Positions 1-6,300 of a stretch of 6,336 bases of DNA are shown here, one piece after another (position 1 is the stretch's first letter; every line of letters starts with the position of its first letter). The stretch is from Moraxellaceae bacterium (lineage in GTDB: Bacteria > Pseudomonadota > Gammaproteobacteria > Pseudomonadales > Ketobacteraceae), in the NCBI GenBank assembly GCA_002402125.1, contig NVVG01000217.1:1096-7431 (forward strand). The letters are read 5' to 3'. Both the position numbers and the translations under genes were made by a program. The notes beneath the pieces are model-generated. The model saw only the letters and a list, made by a program, of their open reading frames with translations, was not told the origin of the DNA and searched no databases.

Positions 1-444
1 TCCCCAGCCTGTACCCCAAATGATATGGTAACGAGGCACTGAATTACCCGGCACCCGGTCTCCACGCTCAACCCAACTCACTGCGGGGAAAAATGCCACA
101 TCACGCTGACGTAACCAGCAATATATATCCTCATGGTTTCTATAGGCATACATTTCGGCCCATTTCATCGGCCATTTATCGTCGGACGGCATTTCACCAA
201 AAGTGGTCCAATCGTTTAACAGCTGCTCTGGGTTATCAACAATGCCATTTAATTTCTGCTGTAGCGTGCCACACAGAGCCATGCCACCAAAAGCTTCACG
301 AGCGAGGCCTCCAAAATTCATCTCTATGTCGCGGTCGACGATTATCACCTCAATACCACGATCTAACAACTCGATTGCAGAGACTATACCCGCAATTCCA
401 CCACCAATAATGGCGACATTCGTTGTATATGTTTGCTGACCCAC
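1..444 (-). CDS. FAD-binding dehydrogenase, KstD/fumarate-reductase-like (COG3573 type), N-terminal part
   Basis: The frame is open from a GTG at 444 to the left edge, giving 148 residues of a longer protein (this family is usually around 500-550 residues). Residues 10-30 form a Rossmann beta-alpha start with the dinucleotide-binding motif IIGGGIAG. The acidic end of strand 2 (VDRD, about 36-39) would hold the ADP ribose of FAD. FGGLAREAFGGM (44-55) and the conserved stretch from DDKWPMKWAEMY to GNSVPRYHIIWGTG (88-146) match what I recall of the COG3573 predicted oxidoreductases, which are related to 3-ketosteroid delta-1-dehydrogenase. The substrate is unknown. The GTG start is chosen because AGAGG lies 7 nt upstream (452-456), no ATG is available in frame, and an in-frame stop lies further upstream. 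It is transcribed divergently from the 653 gene. The family is fairly secure; the function is not. Confidence 0.85.
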   Translation of the reverse strand, partial: MGQQTYTTNVAIIGGGIAGIVSAIELLDRGIEVIIVDRDIEMNFGGLAREAFGGMALCGTLQQKLNGIVDNPEQLLNDWTTFGEMPSDDKWPMKWAEMYAYRNHEDIYCWLRQRDVAFFPAVSWVERGDRVPGNSVPRYHIIWGTGWG

Positions 445-652
445 CTGTTTACCTCTTATGTCGAAAAATTTTTTAGCAGCGCCTATATATTGTTACTTAT
501 TAACCTTTGGTCTCGCTGCCCCTTCACTATTAGTGTTAGCAGAACCCAATATGCATTTTAGTCACTTAATATCACAAATTGATCTTACTAGTTTTTCTTA
601 AACTATCACTAAAGGAATACAATGGTAGATAGGTGCCCTGGAGGTAGTTATC
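445..652. promoter_or_regulatory. Divergent intergenic region with small palindrome
   Basis: This gap separates the divergently read dehydrogenase and DUF1269-like genes, so it must hold both promoters unless they are read from elsewhere. A perfect 5+1+5 palindrome, CACTATTAGTG, lies at 525-535 and could be an operator, although 11 bp is short enough to arise by chance. TTGATC (579-584), followed by AT-rich sequence around 599-607, is a weak candidate promoter for the plus-strand gene. On the minus strand, TATATA near 484-490 is a possible -10 without a good -35. None of these boxes is strong. Confidence 0.3.
640..644 (+). promoter_or_regulatory. Ribosome binding site for the 653 gene
   Basis: GGAGG lies 8 nt before the ATG at 653. 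This is a strong Shine-Dalgarno match that fixes the start of the DUF1269-like gene. Confidence 0.8.
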
Positions 653-1177
653 ATGAAACGAATATATTACTTAATACCAACAATAGAAAGTGTTGATGAG
701 ATATCAGATGATTTGCATCAGCAAGGCATCACGGATTGGCATTTTCATGTTATAAGCAAGAATGAATCTGGCTTATTTACACATAAACTCCATTCTGCAA
801 GCGTTTTGTATCGCACTGATTTGGTTCGTTTTTTAGAAAGAGGTGCCATTGTTGGAGCGTTGATAGCTAACTGCATGCTTCTGCTCGTTACCGCCAGTGT
901 TGCAGTCGACCTTAGCGTTGGTGCGTGGTTAGCGATCACGCTCTTTGGTGTTGTTGCGGGTGCTTGGCTCGGTGGTTTTGGTGGCATTACGAGTGAAAAC
1001 TATAATATACGCCAGTATCATGACCGAATAGAAGATGGAACTTACCTGATTATGATCGATGTCAAAAAGCAAGATGTCGCCGCAATGGAAAGCGCAATGA
1101 AGAAAAACCATCCTGAGGCTGAGCTACAATCCGTCGTCTCAACAATTACCAACCCGTTCATAGAGGCCAAAAATTAG
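653..1177 (+). CDS. DUF1269-like small membrane protein
   Basis: This 174-residue protein has a soluble N-terminal part, two hydrophobic segments and a soluble C-terminal part. It opens with MKRIYYLIPTIESVDEI and then a helix and strand (DDLHQQGITDWHFHVIS), the pattern I associate with DUF1269 proteins. Two probable membrane helices follow at about 64-86 and 88-111. The second is rich in Gly and Ala (VVAGAWLGGFGG), as in glycine-zipper helices. The C-terminal part (about 128-163) has the typical 'GTYLIMIDVKKQDVAAME' strand-helix followed by HPEAE. The role of the family is not established; relatives are sometimes called stress or low-temperature-induced proteins. It probably sits in the inner membrane. 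The start is supported by GGAGG 8 nt upstream. It has its own transcription unit, divergent from the dehydrogenase. I am fairly sure of the family and have no basis for a specific function. Confidence 0.8.
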   Translation: MKRIYYLIPTIESVDEISDDLHQQGITDWHFHVISKNESGLFTHKLHSASVLYRTDLVRFLERGAIVGALIANCMLLLVTASVAVDLSVGAWLAITLFGVVAGAWLGGFGGITSENYNIRQYHDRIEDGTYLIMIDVKKQDVAAMESAMKKNHPEAELQSVVSTITNPFIEAKN

Positions 1178-1469
1178 ATATGGCGCCCTAGACGTAACGG
1201 GCTAGAGACGATAGACCCAAAACAACGACCTAGAAGCAACAGTCGAGTAGCACATCAGCTGTGAAAAACTAAGCTTCTCTTAAGCAGCGTGGAGCCATAT
1301 GAGGAAGGCTCTACGCAAGTCTCTACCTAACTCTCCCACAAAACTATGTGTACCGTGTTGCCGTTTCATGTCGATTTTCTGTTCATATAGGGCTAATGTT
1401 ATTACTTAGCTATTTCTAACAGTCATCCAAAAACCGCCAATACCCCCTCAGAGTAGTTTTCCAACCACT
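1178..1469. other. Non-coding gap between two plus-strand genes
   Basis: I see no convincing gene here on either strand. The stretch holds a strong hairpin at 1287-1316, described separately, and a smaller one just before it (GCTT and AAGC around a 5-nt loop, about 1273-1285). No T-run follows either, so neither is a classical terminator. I found no good promoter for the amidotransferase gene at 1470. Confidence 0.5.
1287..1316. repeat. Inverted repeat, 10-bp stem with 10-nt loop
   Basis: GCGTGGAGCC is followed by a 10-nt spacer and GGCTCTACGC. The arms pair over 10 bp with one G-T wobble on the plus-strand RNA. The stem is GC-rich enough to be stable. It lacks a downstream T-run on either strand, so it may be a Rho-assisted terminator or 3' stabiliser for the 653 gene, or a protein-binding site. 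The role is not known. Confidence 0.55.
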
Positions 1470-2180
1470 ATGAAAAGAATCATTGCCATTGCAGTTGCCG
1501 GCACTCCTCCCAAAAAAGCCTTAAACACCTACGGAAACTTCGAGCAGTGGATACAAGGCAATCATCCTACCGAAGACTTTATTGTATTTGATGCCGCCGA
1601 GCCCGAACAATATCCAAATACTGATACCCTTCTTGGCGTTATTATCACGGGGTCCGCCTCCATGGTGACGGACCGTGAGCCATGGGTGGTTCGGTTAGAA
1701 CAATGGGTGCAAACCCTAACGCAACACCAAGTCCCCACCCTAGGTATATGCTATGGCCACCAGCTATTAGCCCAAGCCTTAGGGGGTACCGTGGAATTTC
1801 ACCCACAAGGCCGCGAGATTGGTACGGTACCCATTGAGCTAACTGATGCCTGTGAACAAGACCCTCTTTTCTCTCTAAGCCCTAAATCCTTTTCTGCTAA
1901 CGTCACCCACGCCCAGAGTGTCAGTACTCTGCCACCTGATAGCGTGCTGCTTGCGAAAAACAACTATGAACCCATACACGCGTTTAGAGTTGGTTCCTGT
2001 GCTTGGGGAGTACAATTTCACCCGGAATTCACCGCGAACGTTATGCGATTTTATCTATTTGAACGATATGACTCATTGATAGAACAGGGCTTAGATATTA
2101 AGCAATTATTTGATGGGATAACAAATACAGAGGAATCTCGAGCGGTTCTAGACAATTTCATCGCACTTTGTCAGTCTTAA
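1470..2180 (+). CDS. Class I glutamine amidotransferase, stand-alone (GuaA-type GATase domain)
   Basis: This 236-residue protein is one class I GATase domain. The oxyanion-region strand LLGVIITGSASMVTD spans 54-68. The nucleophile elbow LGICYGHQLLAQALGG (91-106) holds Cys94, and WGVQFHPEF (179-187) holds His184 and Glu186, so the Cys-His-Glu triad for releasing ammonia from glutamine is complete. VTHAQSVSTLPP (145-156) and FRVGSCAWG (172-180) are also typical of the GMP-synthase-like subgroup. The ATP-pyrophosphatase and dimerisation domains of GMP synthetase are absent, so this is not guaA. Its acceptor substrate or partner is unknown; related stand-alone proteins may act as gamma-glutamyl hydrolases or amidotransferases. 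It is cytoplasmic, with no signal peptide. The ATG at 1470 is the only reasonable start because a stop lies upstream in frame, but I see no Shine-Dalgarno sequence before it. Its stop codon abuts the stop codon of the converging gene. Confidence 0.9.
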   Translation: MKRIIAIAVAGTPPKKALNTYGNFEQWIQGNHPTEDFIVFDAAEPEQYPNTDTLLGVIITGSASMVTDREPWVVRLEQWVQTLTQHQVPTLGICYGHQLLAQALGGTVEFHPQGREIGTVPIELTDACEQDPLFSLSPKSFSANVTHAQSVSTLPPDSVLLAKNNYEPIHAFRVGSCAWGVQFHPEFTANVMRFYLFERYDSLIEQGLDIKQLFDGITNTEESRAVLDNFIALCQS

Positions 2181-2549
2181 TTATTTCCTACTAGAAATAG
2201 CAGGCGGTGGTTTTCGATAATTTGTAGCAACATGGGCAGCATTATCTTTTACATTCTGATCCACAAATTTATAATATTCGTCCTTTAAATGCGTCCACCA
2301 ATCATCAGATATATCGGCACCATGCCGACGAATCAGCTCCTCTACACCCTCTAAACTGCAGTGAGTTGCATCATATGACAAATGTAACGTACATAATTCT
2401 TTGTCATAGGAAACATCATCAATACCAAACTCATGATCCAAGCAATCCAGAATGGCCTGTTGATTGTCAACATCAACACCTTCAAGTTTTAAATGTCTCA
2501 CAACCAAACTAGTTTCTTTTACACCTGGGCGATGGTCTAACGTACCCAT
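2181..2549 (-). CDS. Small HMA-like ferredoxin-fold protein lacking CxxC, copper-cluster accessory
   Basis: This 122-residue protein has no signal peptide. Residues about 13-81 read as beta-alpha-beta-beta-alpha-beta: a strand at SLVVRHLKLEGV, a helix at NQQAILDCLDHEFG, strands at IDDVSYDK and CTLHLSYDA, a helix at LEGVEELIRRHG and a last strand at ADIS. This is the order and spacing of heavy-metal-associated (HMA) domains. The metal loop, normally GMxCxxC, is here EGVDVDNQ and has no cysteine; the only cysteines are 36, 53 and 64. A C-terminal extension (about 82-115) starts DDWWTHLKDEYYKFVDQN and ends in KPPP; it may form an amphipathic helix. The start is backed by AGGTG at 2554-2558. As the last gene of the cusA-cupredoxin series, it is probably a metal-response accessory. 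The fold is an inference from pattern, and copper binding is unproven. Confidence 0.7.
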   Translation of the reverse strand: MGTLDHRPGVKETSLVVRHLKLEGVDVDNQQAILDCLDHEFGIDDVSYDKELCTLHLSYDATHCSLEGVEELIRRHGADISDDWWTHLKDEYYKFVDQNVKDNAAHVATNYRKPPPAISSRK

Positions 2550-2601
2550 AAATCACCTACATATTCATAAAAGGCATACTAGATCCCCAGAGCATGCATC
2601 T

Positions 2602-2619
2602 TTAACCTAAACAAATCAT
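2602..2619 (-). other. Possible five-residue leader peptide frame
   Basis: On the minus strand, TAAGGAG (2627-2633) is a near-perfect anti-16S match. It is followed after 7 nt by an ATG (2617-2619) and the frame M-I-C-L-G-stop. The Shine-Dalgarno lies in the loop and inner stem of the 40-nt dyad, and the ATG lies in its 3' arm, so folding would affect initiation. So short a frame may be chance, but the ribosome site is better than that of any annotated gene here. Confidence 0.3.
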
Positions 2620-2651
2620 AGCTTCACTCCTTACAGTGTAGCTATGATTTG
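2612..2651 (-). promoter_or_regulatory. Strong 40-nt dyad: terminator, operator or structured leader
   Basis: CAAATCATAGCT (2612-2623) pairs perfectly with AGCTATGATTTG (2640-2651). Inside it, after one T-T mismatch, CACT pairs with AGTG around a 6-nt loop, giving 16 pairs in 40 nt. It lies between the cupredoxin and HMA-like genes, both read on the minus strand. On that strand it is followed by TTTAGGTT, only a short T-run, so terminator function is possible but not typical. Its minus-strand loop carries TAAGGAG, described with the small frame at 2602-2619. The structure is certain in the sequence; the role is not. Confidence 0.7.
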
Positions 2652-2663
2652 CGGTGTACATGA

Positions 2664-2689
2664 AATATAAAACTTCTCTTTATAGTCAA
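2664..2689 (-). promoter_or_regulatory. Weak promoter candidate upstream of the dyad
   Basis: On the minus strand, TTGACT (2684-2689) resembles a -35 box at 5 of 6 bases. TATATT (2664-2669) resembles a -10 box at 5 of 6, but the spacer is only 14 bp, shorter than usual. If active, transcription would start just before the dyad and place it in the leader of the HMA-like gene. The sequence lies directly after the cupredoxin stop codon. Confidence 0.25.
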
Positions 2690-2696
2690 TTTCGCA

Positions 2697-3179
2697 TTAT
2701 TTATGGTTCAGTGTCACTCGGTGAACCATACCCGCTTCAAAATGCCCCGGTACATTACAGGCAAACACTACCTCACTATCACCGGTAAATTTCCAAGTAA
2801 GCGATTTACTTTCACCCGGTTGCAAAGACACGGTGTTACCGTCTTCGTGTACCATATCTGGCATTTTCTGCATCATTTTCCGATGAGATATTTGTTCTTT
2901 CTCATCCCCAATAGAAAATTCGTGTAGCATTTTTCCTTTATTGGTAATTACAAATGTCACAACATCACCGCTTTTAAAATTGGGCTCTGGCGAAAACTCA
3001 TAACGCATAGAATCCATCATGTTAACGTGAATGGTAGCTGTCGCCTCGCTGTCAGCTACGGTCAACCCAACTTTACTGCTCTCCGAACCGTGCTCATGAT
3101 GATGGTCACCTCCGGCAAACAGCGGTCCAGCCCACAACCCCACTAACGCCATTAAAACACACCGTTTTTTATAAGCCAT
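2697..3179 (-). CDS. Periplasmic cupredoxin, CopI-like copper-resistance protein
   Basis: This 160-residue exported protein has a plastocyanin/azurin-like domain. A signal peptide is clear: MAYKKRC, then a hydrophobic core, with likely cleavage after LFA at 20-22. The mature N-terminus is His-rich (DHHHEH, 25-30), a probable extra metal-binding patch. The type 1 copper ligands are all present: His86 in MLHEFSIG, then Cys141, His146 and Met151 in FACNVPGHFEAGM. A Met-rich loop (KMMQKMPDM, 101-109) could also meet Cu(I). The protein fits the CopI-type cupredoxins found next to copper exporters, which protect the periplasm from copper; the exact orthology is inferred. The ATG at 3179 is preferred over an in-frame TTG at 3191, because GGAG lies 6 nt before the ATG and would be inside the longer version. 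It lies 124 bp after cusA and is read in the same direction, with 13-bp repeats in its upstream region. Confidence 0.9.
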   Translation of the reverse strand: MAYKKRCVLMALVGLWAGPLFAGGDHHHEHGSESSKVGLTVADSEATATIHVNMMDSMRYEFSPEPNFKSGDVVTFVITNKGKMLHEFSIGDEKEQISHRKMMQKMPDMVHEDGNTVSLQPGESKSLTWKFTGDSEVVFACNVPGHFEAGMVHRVTLNHK

Positions 3180-3185
3180 GATCCA

Positions 3186-3189
3186 CTCC
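3186..3189 (-). promoter_or_regulatory. Ribosome binding site that sets the cupredoxin start
   Basis: GGAG on the minus strand lies 6 nt before the ATG at 3179. It overlaps the alternative TTG start at 3191, so it argues for the shorter protein with a clean signal peptide. Confidence 0.75.
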
Positions 3190-3219
3190 AAAAGTTATTA
3201 ACATTAACTAAAACCTCAT

Positions 3220-3237
3220 TTAGGATTTTCACCCTAA
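3220..3237 (-). promoter_or_regulatory. Small dyad upstream of the cupredoxin gene
   Basis: TTAGG and CCTAA flank an 8-nt spacer. On the minus strand, TGGACA (3243-3248) is a 5 of 6 match to a -35 box. A poor -10 (CTAAAT, 3218-3223) would follow after 19 bp, the long spacing used by MerR-family activators such as CueR, with the dyad in the spacer. The -10 match is weak and the CueR consensus is not present, so this is only a candidate. The dyad could instead be a weak terminator after cusA, since GGTTTTAG follows it. Confidence 0.25.
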
Positions 3238-3243
3238 GGCATT

Positions 3244-3295
3244 GTCCAATTACATGGTCCAATTACATGATCTAGTTACATGGTCCATATGCATC
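3244..3295. repeat. Four imperfect 13-bp tandem repeats
   Basis: Units are GTCCAATTACATG (3244-3256), an identical copy (3257-3269), ATCTAGTTACATG (3270-3282) and GTCCATATGCATC (3283-3295). Units 1 and 2 are identical, unit 3 differs at four positions near its start, and unit 4 is more diverged. They fill most of the space between the cusA stop codon and the possible promoter of the cupredoxin gene. They could be replication-slippage products or a row of regulator sites. Confidence 0.85.
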
Positions 3296-3303
3296 AAACA
3301 ATG

Positions 3304-6300
3304 TTACAAATCCTGCTCAGCCTTCAACCCCTGTTTCCTCCACAAATAATAAACAGCAGGTACCACTAACAGGGTTAACACAACAGCACTGAGCATACCG
3401 CCAACCATTGGCGCTGCGATACGGCTCATCACTTCGGAGCCGGTCCCGGTTCCGAATAATATAGGCAATAAGCCCGCAATAATTGCCGCAGCCGTCATCA
3501 TTACTGGGCGAACTCGCATACCGGCCCCTTGCAGAACAGCCTGACGTAAATGCTCAACGGTTGCACTTTGTCCCTGCCGTTTGTGTTCTCCCAACATTTG
3601 TTCGTAGGCTTGATTAAGGTATACCAACATGATGACACCTATCTCCACCGCCACACCAGCCAACGCGATAAAACCAACACCTACCGCAACCGAAAAGTTA
3701 AAGCCTTGCCAATACATTAACCAAATACTACCAACCATTGCCAACGGTAGCGTTCCCATGATGATCGCCACTTCGACAATATTGCCAAAATTCATAAATA
3801 GCAAAATCAGGATAATTGCCAATGTTAACGGTACCACATAAGTTAGTTTTTCCTTTGCCCTTTGCATGTACTCATATTGACCTGACCACGTGATGGAATA
3901 ACCCGCGGGCAAGTCCAATTGATCGGCAACAACTATTTGTGCATTTTCTACGTATGTACCCACATCAACGCCCTCAATATCGATGAACGACCAACCATTG
4001 AGCCGGGCATTTTCACTCTTAATACCGGGCGGACCATCCTCAATAAATATGTTAGCCACATCACCCAATGCAATACGTTGCCCACTGGGAGTTACCACAG
4101 GTAACAATGACAGCTGTTCTGGAGAGTTGCGATAGTCTTGAGGATAACGAATATTAATCGGGTAACGCTCCAACCCCTCTACGGTGCGTGCTACATTCAT
4201 GCCGCCGATTGCGGTCGCCACCACCTGCTGGACATCCGCTATGTTAAGCCCATAACGGGCGGCCTTCTCTCGTTGAATATCGACTTTGATATAACGGCCA
4301 CCTGCTACTCGTTCAGAATACACCGACGCGGTACCTGAAACATCCTGTAAAATGACTTCTAGTTGCTGACCAATATCTTGGATCACCGACAATTTTGGCC
4401 CCGCTATTTTTATACCTACCGGGGTTTTAATACCCGTTGCCAACATATCAATACGGGTTTTTATTGGCATAACCCAAGAATTTGTCACGCCGGGTAGCTT
4501 CACCAAAGCATCCAACTCCTTTATCAAGCCCTTAGTGGTGAGGCCTTCACGCCATTCACTCTTTGGTTTTAACTGGATAAAGGTCTCAATCATCGAGAGA
4601 GGAGCGGGATCAGTCGCGGTTTCCGCGCGTCCAACCTTACCAAACACCGTTAGTACCTCCGGTACCGTAGCAATCAGTTTATCCGTTTGCTGCAACAACT
4701 CTCGCGCTTTGCCAATTGAAATACCTGGGTAAGTGATAGGCATATACATCAAATCACCTTCATCCAAGGGTGGAATGAATTCGCTACCAATTTTATCAAG
4801 TGGCCATAATCCTACTGCCAACACAACCACCGCCGCCAACAATGTTATTTTTGGAAAGGTTAATACCTTTTCCAACGTAGGCATGTAAATAGCGGTAAGT
4901 ATTCGGTTAACGGGATTTTTGTGTTCTGCTAACACCCTTCCACGGATAAAATACCCCATTAAGACAGGTACTAGGGTAATAGCCAATATAGCAGCGGCTC
5001 CCATTGCGTATGTTTTGGTAAATGCCAAGGGAGAAAACATTCGCCCTTCCTGAGCCTCTAAGGTGAAGACCGGAACAAAACTAACGGTGATAATCAGTAA
5101 GCTAAAAAACAAAGCTGGACCGACTTCACTTGCCGATTCCGCTACAATTTTCCAACGGTTCTCTTGCGTGATAGGGGTCTTTTCCATATGTTTATGCATA
5201 TTTTCAATCATCACTATCGCACCATCAATCATCGCGCCAATAGCTATGGCAATACCTCCCAGCGACATAATGTTGGCATTTAACCCCTGTACATACATGA
5301 TGATGAACGCAGCTAATATGCCTACAGACAAACTAATAATCGCCACCAGCGATGAGCGCACATGGAATAAAAACACCATACAAACCAGCGCAACGACACC
5401 AAATTCCTCGAGTAATTTAATCGCCAAATTACTCACCGCGCGCTCTATTAAGGCACTACGATCATAGACAGGTATCACCTCAACACCTTCTGGCAGCCCT
5501 TTCTTTAACTGTTCAAGTTTAGCCTTAACGCCTTCTATGGTTTTTTGGGCATTTTCACCAAAACGCATCACCACGATTCCGCCAACTACTTCTCCTTCAC
5601 CGTTTAGCTCTGCGATACCACGACGCATTTGTGGTCCTATGCCTATTTCAGCCACGTCCTTCAATAACAACGGTGTGCCATTACTATTAACACCTAAGGG
5701 GATGTTGCCAAGATCGGTCTCATTTTTAATATAACCCGTTGCCCGCACCATGTATTCCGCTTCAGACATCTCCACCACCGATGCGCCAATTTCCTGATTG
5801 CCGCGATTAATGGCCATTTGAATATGAGATAAGGGAATACCAAACGCCCGCAATCTATCGGGGTTAACTTTTACCTGATATTGCTTAACCATGCCGCCTA
5901 ATGCAGCAACCTCTGATACACCAGCAACCGTCTGCAGTTCAAATTTTAAAAACCAATCTTGGATGCTGCGCAATTGGCTTATGTCATGCTTACCCGTCTT
6001 ATCAATTAGGGCATACAAATAAATCCAACCCACACCGGTAGCATCAGGTCCAAGCTGGGATTTCGCATTATCAGGCAATGAAGATGCAACTTGACTGAGG
6101 TATTCCAACACCCGGCTTCGAGCCCAATACAGGTCAGTATCTTCATCAAAAATCACATAGACATAAGAATCACCAAAAAAAGAATACCCCCTCACCGTCA
6201 CCGCACCTGGCACGGATAACATTGCCGTGGTTAACGGATAAGTCACCTGATCTTCTACCACCTGGGGGGCTTGACCGGGATAGGTGGTTTTAATAATCAC

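Noticed and set aside
93..439. Two overlapping plus-strand open frames at the left end
   Set aside because: They lie opposite the dehydrogenase, which has recognisable motifs in the minus frame. Their own translations have low-complexity, non-protein-like composition and no ribosome site.
745..1111. Two minus-strand open frames inside the 653-1177 gene
   Set aside because: They are antisense shadows of the DUF1269-like gene, with no SD and no recognisable domain.
1185..1202. GCCC/GGGC hairpin after the DUF1269-like gene as a terminator
   Set aside because: The stem is only 4 bp with a 10-nt loop and no T-run.
1470..2180. guaA (complete GMP synthetase)
   Set aside because: Only the amidotransferase domain is present; the synthetase half is absent and the frame ends cleanly at 236 residues.
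2703..2927. Plus-strand open frame opposite the cupredoxin
   Set aside because: The minus frame has a signal peptide and a full type 1 copper site; the plus frame has neither a ribosome site nor known motifs.
3244..3295. CRISPR array or phage attachment site
   Set aside because: The 13-bp units are directly tandem without spacers, and there are no cas or integrase genes.
5063..5467. 134-residue plus-strand open frame opposite cusA, and shorter ones at 3629, 3919, 4138, 4535 and 5537
   Set aside because: CusA similarity is continuous across all of them. The hydrophobic look of the 5063 frame comes from reading the complement of membrane-helix codons.
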